Shown piece by piece: positions 20,536 through 28,706 of a stretch of DNA of 64,000 bases. Below the pieces are notes generated by a model. That model made no database searches and was not told the DNA's origin. It saw only the letters and a list, made by a program, of their open reading frames with translations. Source of the stretch: Bacillus cereus (GTDB lineage Bacteria > Bacillota > Bacilli > Bacillales > Bacillaceae_G); contig NZ_CP089518.1 in assembly GCF_025917685.1 (NCBI RefSeq), positions 4,729,501-4,793,500 of the forward strand, in the 5' to 3' direction. Every line of letters begins with the position of its first letter. Position 1 is the first letter of the stretch. The translations under genes and the position numbers were made by a program.

Positions 20536-21549
20536 TTAAGATTGCGGTACAGTCATATCACCAGAATGAATACGACCTGCTTTTTTAAGAGCAATGTAAA
20601 GTATATAAGAAACAGCTACTGGAATGATGATATAAGTGATTACCATCGCTGGGACAACTTCCCATCCTTGGCTGGAAATTAAATTAATTGGTGCGATAAG
20701 AGAACTTAATCCGAGACCTGCAATTTCTTTCCCTGCTTCCAGTTGGAAAATTAATGCTGATACTGGGCCTACTATAGCACTGGCGACGACAGTTGGGACG
20801 AGAATCATTGGATTTTTAGTAATATTAGGCAACTGTACTTTTGGAGTACAGAGTGCTTGAGCTAATATGCCGCCTAAATTATTTTCTTTCGCTGAAATAA
20901 CAGAGAATCCGATAAATTGAGCAACACATCCTGCAAGTGCTGCACCGCCTGCAACGCCATCTAAGCTAAGCGCTATCGCTAAAGCAGCTGATGAAGCTGG
21001 AGAGATAAGTAATAGTCCCCAAACTACAGCAATCACGATAGAAGCGATAAATGGGCTACCAGCTGAACTATCTTTAATGAATGCTCCAACTGTATTTAAA
21101 ACTGGGCTAATATTTTGAGCTAACCAAATACCGACTAAACCAGAACCTAATATTGCTGCAAATGGAACGAGCATCATATCTAAAGCAGTTTTTCCACTTA
21201 ATCGTTTACCAATATAAACTGCTAAAGTCGCTGTTAATAATGCACCGATTGGTTCACCTGTTTTAATGATGAGACCGGCTTCAGTAATTGAAATTGAACC
21301 AGCTCCAATTGCTCCAGCTACCATCGCTGAGAAAATTACGAGTCCGTTTGCACCGAGCATAAAAGCAATCCCGGCTCCAATTGCTGGTGCCATAAGTGAT
21401 TTTGCAACAACTCCGATTGTAATAAGTAATGGGATATCAACAATTCTTCCTATATTTTCGATTAGTAAACCAATTCCGAGGGATACGAAAATACCCTGTG
21501 CGATTCCGGCAGAAGCTTTAAACACACGAGACATTATATATTCCTTCAT
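20536..21549 (-). CDS. PTS EIIC-like membrane transporter
   Basis: This 337-residue, glycine- and alanine-rich protein has about nine helices and matches the PTS_EIIC_2 family of stand-alone IIC-like permeases. No IIA or IIB domain is present or adjacent. The ATG at 21549 (AGGAGAAGGTG upstream) was chosen over a GTG three codons earlier. It lies 22 bp after ldh3 on the same strand, so the two probably form an operon. A link to lactate or fermentation is inferred from this pairing alone. Confidence 0.8.
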   Translation of the reverse strand: MKEYIMSRVFKASAGIAQGIFVSLGIGLLIENIGRIVDIPLLITIGVVAKSLMAPAIGAGIAFMLGANGLVIFSAMVAGAIGAGSISITEAGLIIKTGEPIGALLTATLAVYIGKRLSGKTALDMMLVPFAAILGSGLVGIWLAQNISPVLNTVGAFIKDSSAGSPFIASIVIAVVWGLLLISPASSAALAIALSLDGVAGGAALAGCVAQFIGFSVISAKENNLGGILAQALCTPKVQLPNITKNPMILVPTVVASAIVGPVSALIFQLEAGKEIAGLGLSSLIAPINLISSQGWEVVPAMVITYIIIPVAVSYILYIALKKAGRIHSGDMTVPQS

Positions 21550-21571
21550 TTGTTTCACCTTCTCCTATAAG

Positions 21572-22522
21572 TTAGTAACCAACTGTTTTCATATAATCGC
21601 GCAAAACATCGTTTGATTTTGCAAAGCGACTTTCTTCATCTTCTGATAAGTTTAGTTCTACAACTTCTCTTATACCGTCTCTAGTAATAATTGCCGGTAC
21701 TCCTGTACAAATATCGTATTCGCCATATTCACCATCTAAAATAGCTGAAACAGCGATAACACGGTGATCATCATTGAAAATTGAGCGTGCAATATAAGCT
21801 AAAGAATTTCCAATTCCGTAATAAGTAGTTCCTTTGCGCTTATAAATTTCCCATCCAGCTTTTGCAGTCTTCTCAACAATTTCATCTAAATCTATTTCAC
21901 CTAAGCGTTCTTTTTGTTCCTCTAAAATTTGCAGAATTGGTTTTCCACCAACAGTTACATGAGACCAAGCAACCATTTGAGAATCACCATGTTCTCCTAA
22001 AGAATACCCATGAATACTACGAGGGTCTACATGTAACATTTCAGATAAAATTGTTCTTAAGCGAGAAGAATCTAGTGATGTACCAGTACCAAGTACACGA
22101 TGTCTTGGCAAACCAGATAATTTCCAAACTTGATATGTAATAATGTCAACTGGGTTCGATGCGATTAAGAAAATGCCATCAAATCCACTTTCCATTACGC
22201 CGCCAACAATGCTTTCCATAATCTTAGCGCTTGCTCCTAAAGTGTCTAAACGGCTTTGTCCAGGCTTCGGTGCTGGTCCTGCTGTAATAATAACAATGTC
22301 CATATCTTTGCAGTCTTCATAACTTCCTGCATATACTTTTGTTCTTGTATTTGTAAAGTTAATGCAGTGCGATAAATCCATCGCTTCTCCAACTGCACGT
22401 TCATGATTTATATCAATTAACAATAGCTCTTCGCAAATCCCTTGGTTTACAATGGAATACGCACAGCTTGATCCAACTAATCCAGTACCGATAATTGCAA
22501 TTTTTCTTGTGTTTCTATTCAT
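21572..22522 (-). CDS. ldh3: L-lactate dehydrogenase (Ldh3 type)
   Basis: This enzyme interconverts pyruvate and lactate with NADH. The 316-residue length and sequence match the third LDH of the B. cereus group. It has the NAD motif GTGLVGSS (12-19), substrate arginine in [12 protein letters not shown], and catalytic histidine in GEHGDSQ. The ATG at 22522 was chosen; the longer open frame upstream (to 22762) covers a Rex-like site and has no ribosome binding site. It is followed by a PTS-like permease gene. Confidence 0.95.
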   Translation of the reverse strand: MNRNTRKIAIIGTGLVGSSCAYSIVNQGICEELLLIDINHERAVGEAMDLSHCINFTNTRTKVYAGSYEDCKDMDIVIITAGPAPKPGQSRLDTLGASAKIMESIVGGVMESGFDGIFLIASNPVDIITYQVWKLSGLPRHRVLGTGTSLDSSRLRTILSEMLHVDPRSIHGYSLGEHGDSQMVAWSHVTVGGKPILQILEEQKERLGEIDLDEIVEKTAKAGWEIYKRKGTTYYGIGNSLAYIARSIFNDDHRVIAVSAILDGEYGEYDICTGVPAIITRDGIREVVELNLSEDEESRFAKSNDVLRDYMKTVGY

Positions 22523-22613
22523 AGCAATCTCTCCCAATTGATTATGTAGTCTATTTCTTTTGTTCTTTACACTCCTAATTATAGAGATTCCCACGATAGA
22601 AACCATGGATACT

Positions 22614-22631
22614 TTGTGAAATATTGAACAA
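22614..22631. promoter_or_regulatory. Rex-like operator upstream of ldh3
   Basis: TTGTGAAATATTGAACAA is an imperfect inverted repeat matching the redox repressor Rex consensus (TTGTGAA...TTCACAA) in both outer TTGT/ACAA ends. A second TTTTTGTGAATTG lies 20 bp further upstream. Rex control of a fermentative dehydrogenase would be expected. Confidence 0.5.
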
Positions 22632-22735
22632 ACTTTTTGTCCTTTTTGTGAATTGTTATATTCAATTTTCGTCATATTTGTTACAACTGGAAAAATATTT
22701 ATTATATATTTATTGACATATACCAAACAAAAAAA

Positions 22736-22757
22736 ACGAGCGAATCCATTCGCTCGT
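22736..22757 (-). terminator. Terminator of the coat gene pair
   Basis: The stem ACGAGCGAAT / ATTCGCTCGT is followed on the minus strand by TTTTTTTTG. Confidence 0.85.
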
Positions 22758-22770
22758 TTCATTCATCACA

Positions 22771-23019
22771 CTATTCCGCACTTAATTGGCTTTTTAATTG
22801 TTGTACAATCATTGGATTAGCAGGTGCTGCCGGCTTGTAATAACTCTTTTGCTTTGCGTACTCATACATATTGCGTTGGCGCATCTCATCTTGATTACGA
22901 ATTTGGATTAACGTTTGATGTAACTGTTCATTATCAGACTGAGAAATATAATTTGCATAACTTGTTAAACTTGCATTTAATCCTGCTAAATAATCATTTA
23001 CCATATCTTTTTCATTCAT
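22771..23019 (-). CDS. Small spore coat-like protein (CotF/YusN type)
   Basis: This 82-residue helical protein is of the coat-F-domain type, with YLAGLNASLTSYANYISQ and repeated Gln/Tyr/Met content. It lies 13 bp after a second coat-like gene with the same orientation. In B. subtilis, yusN in the same neighbourhood encodes a similar protein. Late mother-cell expression is expected from the family but no sigma-K promoter was resolved. Confidence 0.7.
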   Translation of the reverse strand: MNEKDMVNDYLAGLNASLTSYANYISQSDNEQLHQTLIQIRNQDEMRQRNMYEYAKQKSYYKPAAPANPMIVQQLKSQLSAE

Positions 23020-23032
23020 CTGTTGCTTCCTC

Positions 23033-23218
23033 CTATCCTAGGAAAGTCATTAATTGCTGTTTCGTATTTCGTGCATCTTGCGCATCTTTTTGTAGCATTT
23101 GTTTCAACTGTGGATCTGTACAAGCCTGTGCATACTGGTCTAACTTGTTAATAATTGTTGCGTGTCCACCAATTAAATGACGTAAGTTTTCTACTTCAAG
23201 CTCTGTTAAATTTTGCAT
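23033..23218 (-). CDS. Small spore coat-like protein (YraG/YusN type)
   Basis: This 61-residue protein (NLTELEVENLRHLIGGHA at the N-terminus) matches the short members of the CotF/YraG family. The ribosome binding site is AGGAGTATTCT before the ATG. It is the first gene of a two-gene unit. Its ribosome binding site and first codons are duplicated at 23864-23945 (see that entry). Confidence 0.75.
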   Translation of the reverse strand: MQNLTELEVENLRHLIGGHATIINKLDQYAQACTDPQLKQMLQKDAQDARNTKQQLMTFLG

Positions 23219-23439
23219 AGAATACTCCTACCTTTCTTCTTTCATTCACCATTTATTATTTGATTCTTTTCAAATCATATTCATTAAAAACTTTCTAAAA
23301 TTTCCTTCATACTAAAACCAAACACATCTATTTATAAAAACAGAAAAATGTTATAATTACAGAAAAATACAATTTTTAAAAATATCCCCTTATGATAACT
23401 ACATAATTAACGCACAAATCATATTAAGAAGATGTACTT

Positions 23440-23709
23440 ATGCAAAGTAAATTTAAAGTTATCTTCTTTATCGTTTATGCAATCTTATATGTAAAACTTT
23501 TAATCGATGTATTAACTTTAAAACCACTATTCACTTCTATACCTTTGCATATGTTATTTCTCATTTATCTTTTGTTCATTGCACTTAACAACTATAAAAA
23601 TCGTAACACTACATTTTTCTTATTATTTATTAATACAACTCAATTAGTAAGCGGTAGTTTTTTTAAAAAAACTACCTTTTATAAACTCTACATAACAAAG
23701 GAGCAATGA
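23440..23709 (+). CDS. Small hydrophobic protein of unknown function
   Basis: This 89-codon open frame encodes two strongly hydrophobic stretches (about 8-25 and 33-50) and possibly a third. No family is recognised. The ribosome binding site AAGAAGATG is weak. Its end contains a perfect 24-bp inverted repeat (23653-23676). It stops 2 bp before the start of the next small gene, which suggests linked transcription. It could be spurious. Confidence 0.45.
   Translation: MQSKFKVIFFIVYAILYVKLLIDVLTLKPLFTSIPLHMLFLIYLLFIALNNYKNRNTTFFLLFINTTQLVSGSFFKKTTFYKLYITKEQ
23653..23676 (+). promoter_or_regulatory. Perfect inverted repeat before a 42-residue small gene
   Basis: GGTAGTTTTTTT is followed at once by its complement AAAAAAACTACC and then TTTT. 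It could be a weak terminator/attenuator or RNA stem upstream of the gene at 23712. It lies inside the end of the 89-codon frame. Confidence 0.5.
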
Positions 23710-23711
23710 CT

Positions 23712-23840
23712 ATGAAAATCCACGATTTTCTTACAAAAAGCCAAGAAGCTTATGATTCTGAGTCAAGCCACGACCCTTTCGTATTTACGTTTTTCAATTT
23801 TTTCTTAGCAATATATATTTTTCTAAAGCCTGCTAAATAA
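23712..23840 (+). CDS. 42-residue small membrane protein
   Basis: ATG follows AAAGGAG by 8 bases, a strong ribosome binding site. The product starts MKIHDFLTKSQEAYDSESSH, an acidic amphipathic part, and ends in a hydrophobic, Phe-rich tail (about residues 24-38) that could span the membrane. Two hairpins follow (23831-23852 over the stop codon, and 23857-23883). No family is recognised. The good translation signal and clean ending support a real gene. Confidence 0.6.
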   Translation: MKIHDFLTKSQEAYDSESSHDPFVFTFFNFFLAIYIFLKPAK

Positions 23841-23883
23841 TATTATTTAGCAAGAAAGAGCCTCTAAATCAGTAGGGGCTCCT
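23831..23883 (+). terminator. Double hairpin after the 42-residue gene
   Basis: A perfect palindrome at 23831-23852 (TGCTAAATAAT and its complement) covers the stop codon. A GAGCC / GGGCTC-type stem follows at 23857-23883 before CCTTCTCATTTT. The second resembles a terminator with a poor T-run. Confidence 0.55.
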
Positions 23884-23945
23884 TCTCATTTTCAAGCCCT
23901 GTTAAATTTTGCATAGAATACTCCTATCTTTCTTTGCTCATTCAC
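23864..23945 (-). pseudogene. Duplicated 5' fragment of the YraG-like coat gene
   Basis: The stretch 23897-23945 is nearly identical to 23203-23246. It contains the ribosome binding site AGGAGTATTCT, the ATG and the codons for MQNLT. After MQNLTGLE the reading frame departs and stops after 16 codons. This looks like the remnant of a duplicated coat gene whose body was deleted or replaced. Confidence 0.55.
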
Positions 23946-23984
23946 GATTGAGTATTTATTTCTTTTTTGGTTATATGCACTAAA

Positions 23985-24010
23985 AAACCTTAGAATCACT
24001 TCTAAGGTTT
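23985..24010 (-). terminator. Terminator of the TetR gene
   Basis: AAACCTTAGAA / TTCTAAGGTTT with four-base loop, followed by a T-rich run on the minus strand. Confidence 0.8.
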
Positions 24011-24018
24011 CCTCTTAT

Positions 24019-24576
24019 TCAATCTCTCATTACATGTAATCCTTTAATAAACGTTTCCAATAATAAATGTAAACTTATATCTAAATCTAGCGGCAAACCA
24101 AATCCCCCCTGCTGTTCAATCGACGCAAATCCATGACAAATACTTCTGAATCCGCGTGTCGCATGAAGTGCATTCTCTCCTTCTAAGCCGTATTGTTGTA
24201 AAATCCGAAGACAAAGCTCTACAATTCCGTCACCTGCTTTTCTTACTTCTTCATCTCGTGAAAAGGTTGCTTCATACAACCCAGGATGTTTTCGGACGAA
24301 TGCTACGTACGCTTCTCCTAATGCATGAATTGCTTCATCCACGCTTTTACCCGAGGCCGCCTCTTCCAGTCTGTTATGCAGCTGTTCTATGCCGTAAATA
24401 CCAAGATTTTTCCGGACATCCTGTAGCCCTTTCACATGATTATATAGCGAGGGCGAACGTATCCCTAACCTTTGCGCTAACGATGCTAACGTTACTTCTT
24501 GTATCCCATTTGTATCTGCAATTTCTACCGCTGTATCTACAATTTTTTGTAATGTAAGTCCGATTCTTGGTGACAT
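24019..24576 (-). CDS. TetR family regulator (WHG domain)
   Basis: This 185-residue protein has an N-terminal TetR helix-turn-helix (about 22-45, VTLASLAQRLGIRSPSLYNHV). The C-terminal domain is of the TetR-WHG type, with HGFASIEQQGGFG. It starts 4 bp after the metallo-hydrolase gene, so both form one unit, probably autoregulated through the two ACTAAT palindromes upstream. The ligand is unknown. Confidence 0.88.
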   Translation of the reverse strand: MSPRIGLTLQKIVDTAVEIADTNGIQEVTLASLAQRLGIRSPSLYNHVKGLQDVRKNLGIYGIEQLHNRLEEAASGKSVDEAIHALGEAYVAFVRKHPGLYEATFSRDEEVRKAGDGIVELCLRILQQYGLEGENALHATRGFRSICHGFASIEQQGGFGLPLDLDISLHLLLETFIKGLHVMRD

Positions 24577-24580
24577 GAAT

Positions 24581-25303
24581 TTAACCCTCTTTCATACTTT
24601 CTATATTTCGCTTAGCTTCCTTAATAGCAAGTTTTATGACAGTGCTTGGATCCTTTATCATTTCCCCATGTCCTGCCGCAAGCAAGGAAGGCTCATATTC
24701 GCTTAGCTTCTCTGCACTTTGTAATGATATTTCTTTGCTCCACGTTGCCATTGCAGGAAACGGAAACCAAAATTTCATTTGTCCCGAAACAGCCATACCT
24801 CCTCTTGTTTGGAAGGCATCCCCGACAATTAGAGCTTTATTTCGTACATCAAGAAACGACATGGAACCTGGCGTATGTCCCGGTGTCATAATCGCAAGAA
24901 GCGATCCAACTCGGTCGCCATCCTCCAATAAAACATCAGGTACTGTTTTTACCTTTTTAGGTACACCGCCTTTTATTGGTATATTCGGTTCATCCTTTTG
25001 TAACGTCGTATCTCCTTCTAAAAGCTTTGCGTCCCGCTTAGAAATATAGACTGGAACATTAGGAATCACTTCCTTTAATGCGTCTAATGCACCAATATGA
25101 TCATCATGCGCATGTGTTAATACAATCTTAGTAATTGGTTTCCCTATTTTCTCAGCCGCCTGTAAAATTCCTTTTGCGCTATATGGCAAAGCCGCATCAA
25201 TTAAAGTTAAACCATCTTCTTCCTCGACAAAGTAACAATTCACAGGAAACACTCTTGGCAAAAATGACAATTGATATACCGTTTTTTCATGTATCACTCT
25301 CAT
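24581..25303 (-). CDS. MBL-fold metallo-hydrolase
   Basis: This 240-residue protein of the metallo-beta-lactamase superfamily has the metal-binding motif THAHDDHIGA (about 60-69), a later TPGHTPGS histidine (about 137-144), VGDAF (Asp), and AAGHGE near the C-terminus. It resembles glyoxalase II-like or quorum-lactonase-like hydrolases; the substrate is undetermined. It has a GGGAG ribosome binding site. It is first in a unit with the TetR gene. Confidence 0.88.
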   Translation of the reverse strand: MRVIHEKTVYQLSFLPRVFPVNCYFVEEEDGLTLIDAALPYSAKGILQAAEKIGKPITKIVLTHAHDDHIGALDALKEVIPNVPVYISKRDAKLLEGDTTLQKDEPNIPIKGGVPKKVKTVPDVLLEDGDRVGSLLAIMTPGHTPGSMSFLDVRNKALIVGDAFQTRGGMAVSGQMKFWFPFPAMATWSKEISLQSAEKLSEYEPSLLAAGHGEMIKDPSTVIKLAIKEAKRNIESMKEG

Positions 25304-25323
25304 ATTTCCAGCTCCCTTTCCGA

Positions 25324-25366
25324 ATAAAACTAATGCTATTAGTTTTATTATACTAATGGCATTAGT
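25324..25366. promoter_or_regulatory. Two TetR-type palindromic operators
   Basis: ATAAAACTAAT-GCT-ATTAGTTTTAT (25324-25348) and ACTAAT-GGC-ATTAGT (25352-25366) share the core ACTAAT-N3-ATTAGT. Their centres are 23 bp apart. They lie 20-60 bp upstream of the metallo-hydrolase start, where a repressor of the tetR unit would bind. Confidence 0.75.
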
Positions 25367-25395
25367 TTTATGTCACTAAAAATTTCATTTTTGCA

Positions 25396-25439
25396 AAAAA
25401 AAAAAAAGAACAGTAGCCGTTTATACGACTACTGTTCTT
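25396..25439 (-). terminator. Terminator of the fadNAE operon
   Basis: AAAGAACAGTAG / CTACTGTTCTTT followed by a long T-run on the minus strand. Confidence 0.85.
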
Positions 25440-25447
25440 TACAGCTA

Positions 25448-27232
25448 TTAAACTGTGTAACGCTCATCTTCTAAAATTTTCGCAGCAATTTCACGTTTCT
25501 TCGGAATTACGTTAAGTGGCGTGTGGCGTGTTAATTTGCGTAATGATGATAACATCATGCGCAGCATGTCGCCGTTTTCAACTGCGATAAGCGTTTCTTT
25601 CGCATCTGCTTCGATTTCGTTGAATGCTTCTTGGCAGAATACTTCAGTGTATAACACTTTTTGTTTATTCTTTTCAAGACCAGTTGTTTTAATTGCTTTT
25701 TCTGTACGAAGAACAGCTGACTCCATTGCGTATAGGTTACTTACAATGTCAGCGATATTCACAAGAATTTCTTGCTCTTTATCTAATGCTTTACCGTATT
25801 TTTGAGCAGCTAATCCAGCTACCATTAAACCGATTTTCTTCGCGTTAGTTACTAAATATTTTTGAAGTGCTAATGGCTCATCGCCTACTTCTTCTGGCAT
25901 CATCATCATTAACTCTTCTTGTAATTTTTGTGCTTTTTGAAGAAGTGGTAATTCACCTTTCATCGCTTTACGTAAGAACGTACCTGGTACGATTAGGCGG
26001 TTAATTTCGTTCGTTCCTTCGAAAATACGGTTAATACGAGAATCGCGGTACATTCTTTCAATCTCGTACTCTGCCATAAATCCGTAACCACCGTGAATTT
26101 GAACACCTTCATCTACTGTATAATCTAGTACTTCAGAACCAAATACTTTATTTAAAGAACACTCGATTGCATATTCAGCGATAGAAGCTGCTACTGCTTT
26201 ACCGTCTTTTACTTCTTCTTCAGATAATGTGCTCATGCGGCTTTCGAATAAACCTACTGTACGATATACAGAGCTTTCAGCTGCATATGTTTTTGCTGCC
26301 ATATTCGCAAGTTTCTCTTGAATTAATGGGAAGCGAGCGATTGGTTGTTTGAACTGTTGACGTTGGTTTGCATATTGTGCTGAAATTTCTACTGCACGTT
26401 TCGCAGATCCAACTGTACCAACACCTAATTTATAACGACCGATATTTAAAATGTTGAATGCGATAATATGACCTTTACCGATTTCACCAAGTAAGTTTTC
26501 TTTCGGTACTAATGCATCTTCTAAAATTAACGTACGGGTTGAAGAACATTTAATACCCATTTTCTTTTCTTCAGGACTTGTAGATACGCCTGGATACTCT
26601 TTCTCTACGATAAACGCTGAGAAATGCTCGCCATCTATTTTTGCGTATACAACAAATACGTCAGCGAATGCAGAGTTTGTAATCCATTGTTTTTCACCGT
26701 TTAATACGTAATGTGTACCTTCTGCATTTAAACGCGCAGTTGTTTTTGCACCTAATGCGTCAGATCCTGAACCTGGCTCAGTTAATGCATATGCAGCTAA
26801 TTTTTCACCAGTTGCAAGTAATGGTAAATACTTTTTCTTTTGCTCTTCGTTACCGAATAATACGATTGGTAATGATCCGATACCTACGTGAGCACCGTGA
26901 GTAATTGCAAAACCACCAGCGCGAGAGAATTTCTCTGCGATTAACGCTGAACTTACCTTATCAAGGCCAATTCCGCCGTACTCTTCTGGTACGTCAGCGC
27001 CTAGTAAACCAAGTTCGCCAGCTTCTTTTAAAAGACGAACAGAACGATCAAACTCGTGTTGCTCTAAATATTCAAGCTCCGGAAGAACTTCATTTACGAT
27101 AAAGTCCTCTGTCGTTTTTGCAATCATTTTATGCTCAGATGAAAAATCTTCTGGCGTAAACACTTGATCAATCGTAATCTCATCTACTAAAAAGCTACCG
27201 CCTTTAACCGCACTTCCTACTGTTTTTTCCAT
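25448..27232 (-). CDS. fadE: Acyl-CoA dehydrogenase FadE
   Basis: FadE (594 residues) does the first oxidation of fatty-acyl-CoA, using FAD. The acyl-CoA dehydrogenase core (about 25-410) has [12 protein letters not shown] and [13 protein letters not shown] for FAD/substrate binding, and the late FEGTNEINR motif. A C-terminal helical extension is typical of the YusJ type. The ATG at 27232 follows AAGGAGG. It is the distal gene of fadN-fadA-fadE, separated from fadA by a 280-bp gap holding a dispersed repeat. Confidence 0.94.
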   Translation of the reverse strand: MEKTVGSAVKGGSFLVDEITIDQVFTPEDFSSEHKMIAKTTEDFIVNEVLPELEYLEQHEFDRSVRLLKEAGELGLLGADVPEEYGGIGLDKVSSALIAEKFSRAGGFAITHGAHVGIGSLPIVLFGNEEQKKKYLPLLATGEKLAAYALTEPGSGSDALGAKTTARLNAEGTHYVLNGEKQWITNSAFADVFVVYAKIDGEHFSAFIVEKEYPGVSTSPEEKKMGIKCSSTRTLILEDALVPKENLLGEIGKGHIIAFNILNIGRYKLGVGTVGSAKRAVEISAQYANQRQQFKQPIARFPLIQEKLANMAAKTYAAESSVYRTVGLFESRMSTLSEEEVKDGKAVAASIAEYAIECSLNKVFGSEVLDYTVDEGVQIHGGYGFMAEYEIERMYRDSRINRIFEGTNEINRLIVPGTFLRKAMKGELPLLQKAQKLQEELMMMMPEEVGDEPLALQKYLVTNAKKIGLMVAGLAAQKYGKALDKEQEILVNIADIVSNLYAMESAVLRTEKAIKTTGLEKNKQKVLYTEVFCQEAFNEIEADAKETLIAVENGDMLRMMLSSLRKLTRHTPLNVIPKKREIAAKILEDERYTV

Positions 27233-27375
27233 GAAAATTTCCTCCTTCATATTTTCATAAGCCGCTTCTCTCATTTTGAAAGAAGCTGGCTCTCCCGTTT
27301 ATTTTTTATAAACCTTTGTTGCTTCCATTCTTTGCATTAGCGTCGTCTCGTTCTGAGCGATCCGCTTACACTTTT

Positions 27376-27516
27376 TTTATAGTCCAGTTCCAGCGGCTAG
27401 AATGTTCGGTGGCTAGAACAGTCGGTCGTTTCACCCCTTCCTGTGAGGCAAAAAGCGCCTCTTCGTCAGGGCCTCCAACGCCCTCCTGTTCTGAGCAAGC
27501 CACCTGCACTTTTTAT
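27376..27516. repeat. Dispersed repeat between fadA and fadE
   Basis: A copy of the 120-bp class repeat, inverted relative to the 17.5-kb copies, with CCAGCGGCTAGAATGTTC, GAGGCAAAAAGCGCCTC and CCTCCTGTTCTGAGCAAGCC. A degenerate unit (GTCTCGTTCTGAGCGATCCGC) precedes it near 27343-27373. It reaches to the last codons of fadA. Confidence 0.8.
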
Positions 27517-28685
27517 AGTAATTCAAACACTCCTGCTGCTCCCATTCCGCCGCCGATACACATTGTTACGATACCGAATTGTTGGTTGCGGCGTTTCATT
27601 TCGTGAATAAGAGATAGTGTTAGTTTTGCTCCTGTACAGCCAAGTGGATGTCCAAGTGCGATTGCACCGCCGTTTACGTTTACTTTTTCCTCATCTAAAC
27701 CAAGTTCACGAATAACTTGGATCGATTGAGAAGCGAATGCTTCGTTTAGTTCGAATAGACCGATATCAGATAGCTCTAAGCCAGCTAATTTTAACGCTTT
27801 CGGAATTGCAGCGATTGGACCGATTCCCATTACTTCTGGTGGTACGCCAGCTACTGCAAATGAACGGAATTTCGCAAGTGGCTTCATGCCATCGCTCACT
27901 GCTTTTTCACGATTCATTAATAGTACAGATGCTGCACCATCACTCATTTGTGAAGAGTTACCAGCTGTTACAGAACCGCGAACGTTAAATGCTGGACGTA
28001 ATCTACCTAAAATGTCTAGCGTCGTTTCTGCTCTTACACCTTCGTCTTGTGCGAAAATGATTGTTTCTTCTTGCAGTTTGTTATTTGATCCAACAGTACG
28101 TAACGTTACATCTACAGATACTGTTTCATCAGCAAAGTTCCCTGCAGCTAATGCTTTCGCAGCACGTTGATGACTTCTTACTGCAAATGCATCTTGCTCT
28201 TCACGAGAAATTCCATATTTCACAGCAACTTGCTCTGCTGTATGTCCCATACCCATATAATATTCTGGAGCCGCTTCTACAAGGCGACTATTTGGACGAA
28301 CAACGTGTCCCATCATTGGAACTAAGCTCATTGATTCCGCTCCGCCTGATAACACAGCTTCAGAGTGACCAAGCATAATGCGCTCTGCTCCATAAGCGAT
28401 ACTTTGTAAACCTGAAGAACAGTAACGATTAATTGTAATAGCTGGAACATCGTAAGAAAGTCCTGCTAATCCGCCGATATTACGAGCCATATTTAAGCCT
28501 TGCTCTGCTTCTGGCATCGCACAACCGAAAATTAAATCGTCGATTGGTCCTTCATAATTCGCACGCTTTAACGTTTCCTTTACTACTAACGCCCCTAGAT
28601 CGTCAGGACGAACTGTTTTTAATGAACCCCTCTTTGCTTTTCCAATTGGTGTTCTTGCTCCCGCAACAATGACAGCTTCTCTCAT
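27513..28685 (-). CDS. fadA: Acetyl-CoA C-acyltransferase (3-ketoacyl-CoA thiolase) FadA
   Basis: FadA (390 residues) cleaves 3-ketoacyl-CoA with CoA in the last beta-oxidation step. Thiolase residues are present: nucleophile C89 ([10 protein letters not shown]), histidine in [15 protein letters not shown] (about 348), and the second cysteine in CIGGGMGA (about 378). It lies 21 bp after fadN. The stop codon falls at the edge of the dispersed repeat. Confidence 0.96.
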   Translation of the reverse strand: MREAVIVAGARTPIGKAKRGSLKTVRPDDLGALVVKETLKRANYEGPIDDLIFGCAMPEAEQGLNMARNIGGLAGLSYDVPAITINRYCSSGLQSIAYGAERIMLGHSEAVLSGGAESMSLVPMMGHVVRPNSRLVEAAPEYYMGMGHTAEQVAVKYGISREEQDAFAVRSHQRAAKALAAGNFADETVSVDVTLRTVGSNNKLQEETIIFAQDEGVRAETTLDILGRLRPAFNVRGSVTAGNSSQMSDGAASVLLMNREKAVSDGMKPLAKFRSFAVAGVPPEVMGIGPIAAIPKALKLAGLELSDIGLFELNEAFASQSIQVIRELGLDEEKVNVNGGAIALGHPLGCTGAKLTLSLIHEMKRRNQQFGIVTMCIGGGMGAAGVFELL

Positions 28686-28706
28686 GAACGATATCTCCCC
28701 TCGTTA

